A DNA stretch of 64,000 nt from JAJXWB01 sp046349085 (GCA_046349085.1 JAXMDA010000003.1:1-64000), one strand, 5' to 3'. Shown: positions 8,505 to 17,204, numbered from the stretch's first letter. Program-made: numbers and translations. The notes: generated by a model from the sequence alone, not told the origin.

Positions 8505-9470
8505 TCACGCCGCAGATAGTCGCGCGCCGCGCTGCCGGAAGCAACGACGCGAGAACAGAACGGCATGGGCGCGGACCTCGGGGGCCGAACCCGCGAGTTC
8601 GGCGACATGCGCCAGCGCCGTGTCGCGTTCGCGCCCATGAATCATCGTGAAGAGATTGTAGCGCCAGCCCTCGCGGCGCGGCCGCTCGTAGCAGAGCGTG
8701 ACGAAGTCGCGCGCGGCGAAACCCTGCGCGATCTGCTCGAGCCGGTCATCCGGCAGATCCCACACGACCATGGCGTTCGCGCCATAGCCGAAGTGGCGAT
8801 GCCGAAGCACGAGGCCGAAACGCGAGACGACGCCCGATGCGACCAAGGCCGCAAGGCGCTCCAGAACGTCGCCCTCGCTCCAGCCGAGCCGGCCGGCGAT
8901 GCGCTGGAACGGGCGGGCGACGAGATCGAGCCCGTCCTCCATCGCGCCGAGCAGGCGCCGATCCTGATCGTCGACCTGCGCGACGGTCGCGCCGGCGGTC
9001 GCGCGCTTGACCGCCGCGCCGCCAAACACGCTGAAGCCGAGGTCGATATGGAAGTCGCGCAGCATCGGCAGCACGAGGACGGGCGCGCCGGCCCGCTGTT
9101 CGATCCGCACGATCGCCTCCGCGACCTCCGTCGCGTCCGGCGCCGTGACGACAAACCAGAGATTGTAGGCGTGTTCGCGCTCGTAGGCGTGATTGACGCC
9201 GGGCTCGACGACGATGGCGGCGGCGGCGGCTTCCAGCCGTTCAGGCGGAACGGATATGGCGGCCAGCGTCGAGGCGCCGACCGTATTGGGGCGCACCACC
9301 GCGCCGACGCGCGACAGCGCGCCGGACTGCTGCAGGCGCGCCAGCCGCGCCAGCACGTCGCTTTCGGGCAGGCCGAGCGTTGCGCCGACCGCCGCGAACG
9401 GCGCGGACACGATCGGCAAATCGCGTTGCCAGCCGTCGATCAGTCGCCTGTCCTGTTCGTCGAGCAGCAT
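8505..9470 (-). CDS. nirDL: NirDL, fused siroheme decarboxylase subunits
   Basis: A 321-aa protein made of two consecutive AsnC/Lrp-like modules (about residues 1-150 and 165-321). The first has the NirD/G signature HAYEREHAYNLWFVV and the second the NirL/H signature with YNLFTMIHGR. Such D-L fusions are known in some denitrifiers, whereas Pseudomonas has separate genes. It catalyses the decarboxylation of siroheme on the way to heme d1 together with, or in parallel to, NirGH. ATG 9470 follows the nirF stop by a single base, so translation is coupled. The in-frame extension upstream is an overlap with nirF in another frame and was excluded. Confidence 0.88.
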   Translation of the reverse strand: MLLDEQDRRLIDGWQRDLPIVSAPFAAVGATLGLPESDVLARLARLQQSGALSRVGAVVRPNTVGASTLAAISVPPERLEAAAAAIVVEPGVNHAYEREHAYNLWFVVTAPDATEVAEAIVRIEQRAGAPVLVLPMLRDFHIDLGFSVFGGAAVKRATAGATVAQVDDQDRRLLGAMEDGLDLVARPFQRIAGRLGWSEGDVLERLAALVASGVVSRFGLVLRHRHFGYGANAMVVWDLPDDRLEQIAQGFAARDFVTLCYERPRREGWRYNLFTMIHGRERDTALAHVAELAGSAPEVRAHAVLFSRRCFRQRGARLSAA

Positions 9471-9471
9471 G

Positions 9472-10668
9472 TCAGGCCCCGAGCCGGTGCGCGCGCGCGG
9501 TGAAGAAAATGCCCGAGGGCTTGAGCGAAGCGATCTCCGCCTTCTTCTCGCGCGTGCGCACGTCGTAGATGTCGATGCGGTCGGCGTCGCGCACGGAAAT
9601 CCACACTTCATGCCCGCGCGGCGTGAATTCGAGATGCAGCACCGCCGGCCCCGGCTTGAACGTGTGCACGATCTTTCGCGTGGGAATGTCGAGCACCTGC
9701 ACCGTGTCGTTGGCGGGATGCGCGAAATTGATCCAGACCTCGCGCCCGTCCGGGCGCGCGACGCAGAACACCGGCTGGCTGTGCAGGGCGATGCGGCCCT
9801 GCTCCTTCATCGTGTCGAGATCGAGGATCAGCGCCTCGTGCTGGCCGGCCGCCGGCACGACGAGGCTGCCGCCGCTCTGCGCCCATCCTTCCAGATGCGG
9901 CATCTTGTAGATCGGCAGCTTTTCGCGACCCGCGTTGTAGCCGGACGATACGCGCTCGACCTTCGGCGTTTCGGCCCACAGGTCGATATGCGCAAAGCCG
10001 TCCTCGCCGAACAGGCCGGCCAGATAATGGCGCGCGTCGCTCGTCACGTTGGCGTCGTAGGGCAGCTTGCCGACGTCGGTGAATTTCGTCAGCGCGGGCG
10101 TCATGCCGGCGGAGAAATCGGCAATCCAGATTTCGTTGGCGTCGTAGAGCGCATAGGCGAAGCGGCGGCCCGGCAGGTCGACTAGGCCGACGGTCTTGGA
10201 TTGCTTGCCGTTCGCGCCGATCGCCGGAATGGACGCCAGTTCGGTCAGATCGTTGGCGTCGAAGACCTTGACGCCGCCCGGCGTGTAGTTGGACGCGACG
10301 ATCAGCGCGCCGTCGTCGGAGATCGCGCCGCCGATGGCGTTGCCCGCCTGGATCACGCGCGCCACGATGCGGCATCCCAGCATGTCCACCTTGGTCAGCC
10401 CGCCGTCGCGCCCGAACACATAGGCGTAGCGCTCGCTCGGCCCGAACACGGCCGTCGCATGCGAGAGATCGCCAAGGCCCTCGATGCGCGATATCGTCTT
10501 GCGCGCACTCACGTCGACGACGAGAACCGAGCCGCTCGCGCGCTCGATGATGAGGCCGAGGTCGCCCGTGCCGCGCGCCGGCGCGCAGGCCTGCTGCTCG
10601 TTCGCCGCAAGGGCGGGGCTCGCGATGCCGGCGGCTATGCCGGCGGTGAGGAACGAACGGCGGTTCAT
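9472..10668 (-). CDS. nirF: NirF, heme d1 biosynthesis protein (d1-type beta-propeller)
   Basis: A 398-aa exported protein homologous to the d1 domain of NirS but without a c-type haem motif, as expected for NirF. It acts late in heme d1 synthesis in the periplasm. The N-terminus MNRRSFLTAGIAAG followed by SPALAA looks like a twin-arginine type signal; the family is known as exported or membrane-anchored depending on species. ATG 10668 was chosen because the signal starts there; the 86-residue upstream extension overlaps nirC. The nirC stop and nirF start overlap (ATGA at 10665-10668). Confidence 0.9.
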   Translation of the reverse strand: MNRRSFLTAGIAAGIASPALAANEQQACAPARGTGDLGLIIERASGSVLVVDVSARKTISRIEGLGDLSHATAVFGPSERYAYVFGRDGGLTKVDMLGCRIVARVIQAGNAIGGAISDDGALIVASNYTPGGVKVFDANDLTELASIPAIGANGKQSKTVGLVDLPGRRFAYALYDANEIWIADFSAGMTPALTKFTDVGKLPYDANVTSDARHYLAGLFGEDGFAHIDLWAETPKVERVSSGYNAGREKLPIYKMPHLEGWAQSGGSLVVPAAGQHEALILDLDTMKEQGRIALHSQPVFCVARPDGREVWINFAHPANDTVQVLDIPTRKIVHTFKPGPAVLHLEFTPRGHEVWISVRDADRIDIYDVRTREKKAEIASLKPSGIFFTARAHRLGA

Positions 10669-10979
10669 TGCGGCAGTCCCTGTTTCAGTCGTTCGGCGAT
10701 CCAGCGCGCATCGGCCTCGCTGATCAATCCGCGCCACGGCGGCATGGGCGTGCCGGGCACGCCGTCGAGAATGATCGCCGCAAGAGATTCGGCGTCCTTG
10801 CCTTCGAGATCGCTCGGCAGCAGCGGCGCGCCGAGCCCGCCCTTCAGGGTCATGCCGTGGCAGGACCCGCAATCCTCGCGCACCAGAGCCGTCAGTTCGC
10901 CCGCCCGATCCGCCGCCTGCGCGCAACTCGCCGCAAGAGCGAGCGCGAGGGCGACGCCGATGTCAAGCGGGCGCATCAT
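10665..10979 (-). CDS. nirC: NirC, periplasmic monohaem cytochrome c (c55x)
   Basis: A 104-aa small class I cytochrome c with a signal peptide (about residues 1-22), haem motif CGSCH (37-41) and the axial methionine in GTPMPPW (M79). NirC can donate electrons to NirS or assist heme d1 maturation. Two adjacent ATG codons occur (10979 and 10976); either would work. It overlaps the nirE end by 17 bp and nirF by 4 bp, consistent with a translationally coupled operon. Confidence 0.9.
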   Translation of the reverse strand: MMRPLDIGVALALALAASCAQAADRAGELTALVREDCGSCHGMTLKGGLGAPLLPSDLEGKDAESLAAIILDGVPGTPMPPWRGLISEADARWIAERLKQGLPQ

Positions 10980-11736
10980 CGAACAGCTCCGCGCCGACCA
11001 CGGCGTCGATGCGCGGAGGAATGCAATCGACGGCCTCGCCGACAATGAACAGAACCGGCGCGGCGAGGCGCGCGCCCGAGGCGATCGAGGCGATATCGGC
11101 CAGCGTCCCGAACACGCAGCTCTGCTGCGGAGTCGTCGCCTGGCTGATCGCCACGGCGGGGGTTGCGGGGTCGCGCCCGTGCGCGATCAACGCGGCCGAA
11201 ATCTCGGGCATGTTGGCCAGGCCCATGTAGATGGCGAGCGTCGCCGTCGGATCGCTCAGGCTCGCCCAGTCGAGGTCGAGCGCGCCGTTGTTCTGGCGAT
11301 GGCCGGTCACGTAGCGCAGGCTTGTAGCGACGCCGCGCAGCGTCAGCGGCAGGCCGAGCGCAGCGGCTGCGCCCTGCGCGGCGGTCACGCCGGGAGTTAT
11401 GTCGAAGGCGACGCCGGCGGCGGCCAGATGGGCGGCTTCCTCGCCGCCGCGGCCGAATACGAGGGGATCGCCGCCCTTCAGCCGCACGACATGGTCGTAG
11501 CGCTGCGCGAGCCGCACCAGCAATTCGTTGATGCGCTGCTGCGGCACCGGATGATCGCCGGAAGACTTGCCGACATCGATGCGCGGCGCGCGCGAGGGCG
11601 CAAAATCGAGAATCTCGGGACAGACCAGCCGGTCGTAGACGACGACGTCGGCCGCCTCGATCGTGCGCAAGGCGCGCAGCGTCAGGAGATCCGGAGCTCC
11701 GGGGCCTGCGCCTATGAGGTGAACGATGCCGGTCAT
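10963..11736 (-). CDS. nirE: NirE, uroporphyrinogen-III C-methyltransferase
   Basis: A 257-aa SAM-dependent methyltransferase that makes precorrin-2 from uroporphyrinogen III, feeding heme d1 synthesis. Family motifs are clear: GAGPGAPDLLTL (9-20), the YDRLV segment, VRLKGGDPLVFGRGGEE and PGVTAAQGAAAALGLPLT. Its length equals that of a stand-alone SUMT with no CysG-type dehydrogenase/chelatase fusion. ATG 11736 fits the family start. It follows nirS by 56 bp, and that gap holds a strong hairpin. Confidence 0.93.
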   Translation of the reverse strand: MTGIVHLIGAGPGAPDLLTLRALRTIEAADVVVYDRLVCPEILDFAPSRAPRIDVGKSSGDHPVPQQRINELLVRLAQRYDHVVRLKGGDPLVFGRGGEEAAHLAAAGVAFDITPGVTAAQGAAAALGLPLTLRGVATSLRYVTGHRQNNGALDLDWASLSDPTATLAIYMGLANMPEISAALIAHGRDPATPAVAISQATTPQQSCVFGTLADIASIASGARLAAPVLFIVGEAVDCIPPRIDAVVGAELFDDAPA

Positions 11737-11760
11737 GGGTCGAGGTCCGGAAAGGGAGGA

Positions 11761-11782
11761 GCGGCGGGGCGAACCCCGCCGC
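11761..11782 (-). terminator. TTCG-loop hairpin between nirS and nirE
   Basis: A perfect 9-bp GC stem (gcggcgggg / ccccgccgc) closes a cgaa loop on the plus strand, which reads TTCG in the nirS transcript, an unusually stable tetraloop. There is no T-run after it, so it is more likely a processing/stabilising hairpin or partial attenuator that lets nirS exceed the biosynthetic genes than a full terminator. Confidence 0.6.
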
Positions 11783-11792
11783 CCGCTTGTCG

Positions 11793-13583
11793 TCAGTAAA
11801 TGTCCTTGCGGGTATTGTAGACGTTGAACTTGCCGGTGGGCGTGATGAGCGCCGAGTCCTTGATCACCGACTTCAGCTTCAGCGTCTTGTCGTCGACGAC
11901 GACGATCGCCGATTCCTGGGTCTTGCCGTTCCACACGGAGAACCAGATTTCCGAGCCGTCCTTGTTGAATTCCGGCTGGACGACGCGGCGCTGGCCCTGG
12001 GTGATGCCCGACCATTCGCCGATCGGCAGGACCTTGTACTTCGGCTTGTCCTGCGCGAGGTCCGCGATCTTGAACACCGCGACGCTCGACGACGTATCGG
12101 CTTCAGGATTGAGCGGCGTGTCGATGTAGAGGTTGTCCGACTTCGGATGCGACTTCACGAACAGCGAGCCGCCTCCCTGGCCTTCAACCTTCTGCACCAC
12201 CTTCCAGGCGTTCTGCGGATGCTTGTCCGGGTCCGTGCCGATGAAGGAGACCATCTCGTCGCCGAGATGCGAGGTCACCCAGACCGGGCCGTACTTCGGA
12301 TGCACGATGTTGGCGCCGCGGCCCGGATGCGGCGTCTTGCCGCCGGACTCGACCACCTTCACCAGACGGCCGGTCTTGGTGTCGATGATGCCGACCTTGT
12401 TGCGCGCGTTCGCGGCCACCAGGAGGTAGCGGCCGGACTTGTCGAAGCCGCCGTCATGCAGGAAGCGTTCGGACGGGATCGACCGGACCTTGAGCTGCGT
12501 GATGTCGGAATAGTCGACCGCGTCGATGACGCCGCGTTCCTTGATGTTGAGATACCACTCCGGCGCATAGTGCGAGGCGAAGATGCCCGCCACGCGCGGT
12601 TCGGGATGGTATTCCATCGTGTCGTAGGTCATGCCGCGGGTCGACACGATCTTGATCGGCTCGAGCGTCGGGCCGTCCATGATCACGTACTGCGGCGGCC
12701 AATAGGAGCCGGCGATCGCCAGCTTGTCCTCGAAGCCCTTGAACTTCGACGTGTCGACCGAACGCGCCTCGGCGCCGATCTTCACGGTCGCGACCACGTT
12801 CGGCGTCGGCATCCACAGGTCGATCAGGTCGACCTTGCCATCGCGACCGATCACGTAGAGATAGCGGCCCGACGCGGAGATGCGCGAGATATGCACGGCA
12901 TAGCCGGTCTTGATGCGCGTGATGATCTTCTTCGAAGCGCCGTCGATCAACGCCACTTCGCCGGTGTCGCGCAGCGTCACCGAGAAGACGTTGTCGAGGT
13001 CGATGTCGTTCATCTTCTTCTTCGGCCGCTGGTCGACCGGAACCGAGACCTTCCACGTCGCCTTCATCTCCTTCATGCCGAATTCCGGCGGGGTGGCCGG
13101 CTCGTTGAGGAGGTAGCGGGCCATCACGTCGACCTGATCCTTCGACAATTCGCCAGACGTGCCCCAGTTGGGCATGCCGGCCGGCGAGCCGTAGGTGATG
13201 AAGTCGCGCAGGTACTCGTAGCCCTTGGCCTTGGTGATGTCCGTGGTCAGGGCCTTGCCGGTCGCGCCCTTGCGCAGCACGCCGTGGCAGCCCGCGCAGC
13301 GCTCGAAATAAATCTTGTTGGCGGAAGCGAATTCGTCCGCGGACAACTTGGGATCGCCGGGCTTCTGGCCGGGCTGTTCCATCTTGTCGCCGCTCATCGT
13401 GTTGAGATTCGGCACGTAGGGCGGAATGCCGCTCTTGTCGCCGTGATCGCCCTTCGCAGCCGGCGCTGCGGCCGGAGCCTGCGCCTGCTGAGCATTCGCG
13501 AGCGGAACGATCGCCGTCGCAGCCAGCAATGCCGCCGCTCCGATCAGTCCGAGCCGCCCCATTCGTCTTTTCGTGTCAGTCAT
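11793..13583 (-). CDS. nirS: NirS, cytochrome cd1 nitrite reductase
   Basis: A 596-aa periplasmic enzyme reducing nitrite to NO. It has a signal peptide (residues 1-31), an N-terminal cytochrome c domain with CAGCH (96-100), and the C-terminal d1 propeller. The two active-site histidines are present: H338 in ASHYAPEW and H376 in FLHDGGFD, matching the distal-pocket pair of Paracoccus and Pseudomonas enzymes. ATG 13583 follows AGGAGG; a longer frame upstream would precede the signal peptide and was rejected. A perfect Fnr/NnrR-type box lies 94 bp upstream. It is the first gene of the nirSECF(DL)GHJN operon and diverges from nirI. Confidence 0.97.
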   Translation of the reverse strand: MTDTKRRMGRLGLIGAAALLAATAIVPLANAQQAQAPAAAPAAKGDHGDKSGIPPYVPNLNTMSGDKMEQPGQKPGDPKLSADEFASANKIYFERCAGCHGVLRKGATGKALTTDITKAKGYEYLRDFITYGSPAGMPNWGTSGELSKDQVDVMARYLLNEPATPPEFGMKEMKATWKVSVPVDQRPKKKMNDIDLDNVFSVTLRDTGEVALIDGASKKIITRIKTGYAVHISRISASGRYLYVIGRDGKVDLIDLWMPTPNVVATVKIGAEARSVDTSKFKGFEDKLAIAGSYWPPQYVIMDGPTLEPIKIVSTRGMTYDTMEYHPEPRVAGIFASHYAPEWYLNIKERGVIDAVDYSDITQLKVRSIPSERFLHDGGFDKSGRYLLVAANARNKVGIIDTKTGRLVKVVESGGKTPHPGRGANIVHPKYGPVWVTSHLGDEMVSFIGTDPDKHPQNAWKVVQKVEGQGGGSLFVKSHPKSDNLYIDTPLNPEADTSSSVAVFKIADLAQDKPKYKVLPIGEWSGITQGQRRVVQPEFNKDGSEIWFSVWNGKTQESAIVVVDDKTLKLKSVIKDSALITPTGKFNVYNTRKDIY

Positions 13584-13663
13584 GTCACACCCTCCTCTCG
13601 GTGGTGTCGGTGCGTACGCGCATCGGATAACCATCGCCTTGACATTGGATAGTCATGACCTGA

Positions 13664-13691
13664 CCCCGCCTTGATGATTGTCAAGGCGGGG
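13664..13691. promoter_or_regulatory. Fnr/NnrR box inside a perfect 28-bp inverted repeat, nirS-nirI intergenic region
   Basis: TTGATGATTGTCAA at 13671-13684 is a full TTGA-N6-TCAA box. It is extended by 7-bp GC arms so that 13664-13674 and 13681-13691 are exact reverse complements. The box centre is 94 bp from the nirS start and 55 bp from the nirI start, so one site may serve both divergent promoters. Confidence 0.8.
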
Positions 13692-13732
13692 CGTCGCGTG
13701 ACGAAAGACTTATGGGACCATAAGGAAAGATC

Positions 13733-15793
13733 ATGTTCGCCGTCCGCTTCTTGCGCGCTGGCGCGTTGGCGCTTTGCGCATTCGCCGCCCTGTTCGCCGC
13801 CTCGGCGCGCGCGGCGCCGCCCGACCTGCGCGCTTACGCGCGCGAGGCGTTCGGTCCCGGCGTCGAACTGCGCGAGCGCAAGAGCGACGAAGGCGCGGTG
13901 ATCGAGGCCTGGCGCGACGGCGCCTATGCGGGCCTCGCGTTTTCCACATGGGATCTCATCAAGTCCGTCGGCTATTCCGGCCAGCCCATAGACATCTGGG
14001 CGACCCTCGATCCCTCGCTCGTCGTCGGCTCCGCGCGGCTCATGCGCCAGACCGAACCCTTGCTCGTCATCGGCTTGCGGCCGGAACAGCTCGAGGAACT
14101 GGTCGCCGCGCAGTCGGGGCTCGACGTCAAGACGCTCGCGCGCGTCGCCAGCGCCGATGGCAGGAAGATCGTGGACCGCATCGCCGGCGCGACCATTTCC
14201 AGCAATGTGCTGCGCGATTCGGTCATTCGCGCCGCACGCAAGGCCGCGCGCATATCGGGCCGTCTCGGCAGCCCCGGCCGCATCCTGCGCGACAGGTTCG
14301 AGGAAGCGGACTGGCGCACGCTCACGTCAGCGGGCGCAATCGTCGAACGCAAGATCATGGCCTCGGAAATGGCCGTCGGCGTCGGCGCGAAGAGCGACCA
14401 GCCGCTGCTCGACGTTTTCGTCGCGCTGGCCACGCCGGCGGGCATCGGCGTCAATCTGATCGGCCGCAAACATTACGAGCAGATTGTCTCGACGTCGGGC
14501 CCCGAGGACGATCTCGTGATGGTCGGCGCCAACGGCCTTCTCTCCATCAAGGGCACGAACTGGCGCGACAGCGGCGTCTTCGAGCGTCTCGCGATCGTGC
14601 AGGACGCGCGCACCATCCGCCTGACCAAGGACATGCATCGCGCCTTCGACAAGGTGGAAGCGGAATATGCGCCGGAATTGCGCGAGCGCGCGATCTTCGT
14701 GGTGCCGCACGCAACCGGATTCGACGCCGCCAAGCCTTGGCGCCTGCAGGTCTTGGCCGTCCGCAGGACGGCGGACGGCGGCGAGACGGCGCAGGCTTTC
14801 GAAATCCCCTATGTCGTACCCGCCGATTACGTCGCGCGCCCGCAGGCGGAAGCGGCGGGGGCTCCCGGCGAGGAGGCGCTATGGGAGCGCGCGTGGTTCG
14901 AGCGCAAGTACGAGGTGGCGGCCCTTCTCGTGATGCTGGGCGCGCTCGTGCTGATTCTCCTGTTCCAGGACCAGCTCGCGGCCCGCCCGAAGCTCTACAA
15001 GGCGACGCGCATCGTGTTCATGGCCGCGACGCTCGGCTTCATCGGCCTGTTCGCGCGCGCGCAATTGTCGGTCGTGCATGTCGTCACCTTCGCCACCGCG
15101 CTGCGGACGAATTTCCAGTGGTCCTTCTTCCTGCTCGATCCCATCATCTTCCTGCTCTGGGGCTTTGTCGCGGTCGCCATGCTGTTCTGGGGCCGCGGCG
15201 TGTTCTGCGGCTGGCTCTGTCCGTTCGGCGCCCTGCAGGAATTGCTGAACGAGGCCGCCCGCCGCCTGCGCATCCGCCAGTTCGAAATCCCCTGGGCGCT
15301 GCACGAGCGCCTGTGGATCGTCAAATATCTCGTCTTCCTCGCCATCTTCGCCCTGTCGCTCAACGACATGAAGACCGCCTTCATCGCCGCCGAGGCCGAG
15401 CCGTTCAAGACCGTGGTCGCCCTGCATTTCCAGCGCGCCTGGCCCTTCGTCGTCTTCGCGCTCGCGTTGCTGGCGGCGGGCCTGTTCGTGCGCCGCTTCT
15501 ATTGCCGCTATCTCTGCCCGCTCGGCGCCGCGCTCGCCATTCCTGCGCGCATGCGCATGTTCGAATGGCTGAAGCGCCGCCCGCAATGCGGGCGCGAGTG
15601 CCGGCAATGCGCCGTGCACTGCCCCGTCGGCGCGATCTATCCGAACGGCGCGATCAGCCCCAACGAGTGCATCTACTGTCTCAACTGCCAGTCGCTCTAT
15701 CACGATCCAACCGTCTGCATGGGCCTGAAGGCGCGCGCCGCGCGGCAGGCCGCGCGCGACCAGCTCGCCAAGGGAGGCGCCAATGCCGGCTGA
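13733..15793 (+). CDS. nirI: NirI, NosR-like membrane iron-sulfur flavoprotein
   Basis: A 686-aa NosR/NirI family protein required for nirS expression or activity in Paracoccus. It has a signal peptide, a periplasmic FMN-binding domain with the flavinylation motif AGATISS (T154 the likely attachment residue), membrane helices from about residue 390 to 600, two C-x3-C-P motifs (CGWLCP, CRYLCP) and two C-terminal [4Fe-4S] motifs (CGRECRQCAVHCP and CIYCLNC). NosR has the same plan; NirI is preferred because it faces nirS and is followed by nirX, while no nosZ lies nearby. ATG 13733 follows AAGGAAAG. It overlaps nirX by 11 bp. Confidence 0.88.
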   Translation: MFAVRFLRAGALALCAFAALFAASARAAPPDLRAYAREAFGPGVELRERKSDEGAVIEAWRDGAYAGLAFSTWDLIKSVGYSGQPIDIWATLDPSLVVGSARLMRQTEPLLVIGLRPEQLEELVAAQSGLDVKTLARVASADGRKIVDRIAGATISSNVLRDSVIRAARKAARISGRLGSPGRILRDRFEEADWRTLTSAGAIVERKIMASEMAVGVGAKSDQPLLDVFVALATPAGIGVNLIGRKHYEQIVSTSGPEDDLVMVGANGLLSIKGTNWRDSGVFERLAIVQDARTIRLTKDMHRAFDKVEAEYAPELRERAIFVVPHATGFDAAKPWRLQVLAVRRTADGGETAQAFEIPYVVPADYVARPQAEAAGAPGEEALWERAWFERKYEVAALLVMLGALVLILLFQDQLAARPKLYKATRIVFMAATLGFIGLFARAQLSVVHVVTFATALRTNFQWSFFLLDPIIFLLWGFVAVAMLFWGRGVFCGWLCPFGALQELLNEAARRLRIRQFEIPWALHERLWIVKYLVFLAIFALSLNDMKTAFIAAEAEPFKTVVALHFQRAWPFVVFALALLAAGLFVRRFYCRYLCPLGAALAIPARMRMFEWLKRRPQCGRECRQCAVHCPVGAIYPNGAISPNECIYCLNCQSLYHDPTVCMGLKARAARQAARDQLAKGGANAG

Positions 15794-16730
15794 ACCGACG
15801 CGCCGCCGCGTGCTGCGCATTCTTGCTGCGGCGGGCGCGGCCTCTCTTGCGCCGCCGGCGCGCGCGACGACGCGCGAATGGCGCGGCGCGGCGCTTGGCG
15901 CCGACGTCTCGATCCTGTTCGCCGACGCCGGCAGCGACGTCGCGCAGGCGGCCGTGACGGGCATTCTCGCCGAGGTCGAGCGGCTGGAAGCGATCTTCAG
16001 CCTGCAGCGCGGCGATTCGGAATTGTCGCGCCTGAACGCGGCCGGCCGAATCGCTGCGCCCTCGCCCGATCTCGCGCAGGTTCTCGCCGTGTCGCGCGAG
16101 GCCCACGCCGCCACCGGCGGCAAGTTCGATCCGACCGTGCAGCCGCTCTGGCGCTTCCATGTCGACTGGTACGCGGCCGAGAAGGGGCGGCCGCGTCCGG
16201 GCGAGCGAGACCTCGCCGCCGTACGGGCGCGCGTCGGACTTTCGCGCGTGCGAATCGCGTCCGACGCGATCGAATTGCCCGAGGGCGCCGCGCTCACGCT
16301 CAACGGCGTCGCGCAGGGCTACATCACCGACCGCGCCTGCGCCCTGCTGCGCGCCGCCGGCTTTCGCCACGTGCTCGTCGATCTCGGCGAGACCCGCGCG
16401 CTCGACGGGCGCGGCGACGGCGACGCCTGGCGAATCGCCCTGCCCGACGGCATGCGCGTGATGCTGTCCGACGGCGCGATCGCGACCTCCTCCGGCGCCG
16501 CGACGCCGCTCGGCGACAAGGGCGACCACCACATTTTCGATCCGGCCACGGGGCGCTCCGCCCCGCACTGGCGCTGGCTCTCGGTCGCCCACGCCTCCGC
16601 CGCCATGGCCGATGCGCTGTCGACCGGCCTCTATTGCCTGCCCCCCGAGGAGGCGGCCCGCGCCGCGCGCGCCGTATCGGGCGCACAGTTCTGGGGCGTG
16701 ACATCAAGCGGCGTTGCGGTCAAAGTCTGA
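15783..16730 (+). CDS. nirX: NirX, ApbE-type FMN transferase
   Basis: A 315-aa protein of the ApbE family, homologous to NosX. It would attach FMN covalently to the threonine of NirI in the periplasm. The N-terminus has a twin-arginine-like signal (RRRVLRILAAAG, ending near ARA at residue 28). Family features include the GGKFDPTVQPLW segment, the LNGVAQGYITD segment (substrate binding) and the late GDHHIFDPATG motif. It overlaps the end of nirI by 11 bp, so the enzyme and its flavin target are co-translated. NosX is the alternative name; the context favours NirX. Confidence 0.87.
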   Translation: MPAEPTRRRVLRILAAAGAASLAPPARATTREWRGAALGADVSILFADAGSDVAQAAVTGILAEVERLEAIFSLQRGDSELSRLNAAGRIAAPSPDLAQVLAVSREAHAATGGKFDPTVQPLWRFHVDWYAAEKGRPRPGERDLAAVRARVGLSRVRIASDAIELPEGAALTLNGVAQGYITDRACALLRAAGFRHVLVDLGETRALDGRGDGDAWRIALPDGMRVMLSDGAIATSSGAATPLGDKGDHHIFDPATGRSAPHWRWLSVAHASAAMADALSTGLYCLPPEEAARAARAVSGAQFWGVTSSGVAVKV

Positions 16731-16737
16731 ACGCTGC

Positions 16738-16751
16738 TTGATAAGCGTCAA
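16738..16751 (+). promoter_or_regulatory. Fnr/NnrR-type box upstream of the small cytochrome c gene
   Basis: TTGATAAGCGTCAA matches TTGA-N6-TCAA. It starts 8 bp after the nirX stop and its centre is about 60 bp before ATG 16804, a position suited to its own promoter. Confidence 0.7.
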
Positions 16752-16803
16752 TGCGGCCCACGGGCGCATTGAGCAGCTTGCATGCGGAAAAAGGAGGGGT
16801 TTT

Positions 16804-17181
16804 ATGCGCCTGATTATCGCCGCCGCCATCGCTTCGCTTTTCGCCGGACCGGCTCTCGCAGCCGATCTCGAGAACGGCGCGAAAGTTTTCAAGAAGTGCT
16901 CGACCTGCCATGCGATCGGCCCCGGCGCCACGTCGCGCGTCGGGCCGCCGCTTAACGGCCTGTTCGGCCGCAAGTCCGGCACCTACGAGGGCTATTCCTA
17001 CACGGACGCCAACAAGAATTCCGGCATCACCTGGGACGAGGCCACCTTCGCGAAATACATCAAGGACCCGAAGGGCGTGATCCCCGGCACCAAGATGGTT
17101 TTCGCAGGCCTGTCGGCCGATGCCGACATCACGGACCTCACTGCGTTCCTCAAGCAGTACAAGGCCGACGGCTCGAAATAA
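16804..17181 (+). CDS. Class I cytochrome c (c2/c550 type)
   Basis: A 125-aa exported monohaem cytochrome. Signal peptide 1-20, haem motif CSTCH (32-36), and the axial methionine M98 in IPGTKMVFAG, the classic cytochrome c2/c550 layout including VGPPLNGLFGRK. It is a plausible soluble electron donor to NirS, carrying electrons from the bc1 complex. ATG 16804 follows GGAGGGG. It has its own upstream TTGA-N6-TCAA box and is followed by two terminators, so it can be transcribed alone or as the end of a nirIX-cyt c unit. Confidence 0.9.
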   Translation: MRLIIAAAIASLFAGPALAADLENGAKVFKKCSTCHAIGPGATSRVGPPLNGLFGRKSGTYEGYSYTDANKNSGITWDEATFAKYIKDPKGVIPGTKMVFAGLSADADITDLTAFLKQYKADGSK

Positions 17182-17204
17182 GCCGACAGCGCTTTCCTGC
17201 GTCG

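Noticed and set aside
11787..13652. A 621-aa plus-strand open frame across nirS
   Set aside because: Shadow of nirS; it contains none of the usual protein motifs and is rich in His/Arg/Asp repeats.
13733..16730. nosR-nosX naming for the flavoprotein and FMN transferase
   Set aside because: The genes face nirS and no nosZDFYL is in the window, so nirI-nirX is the better fit.
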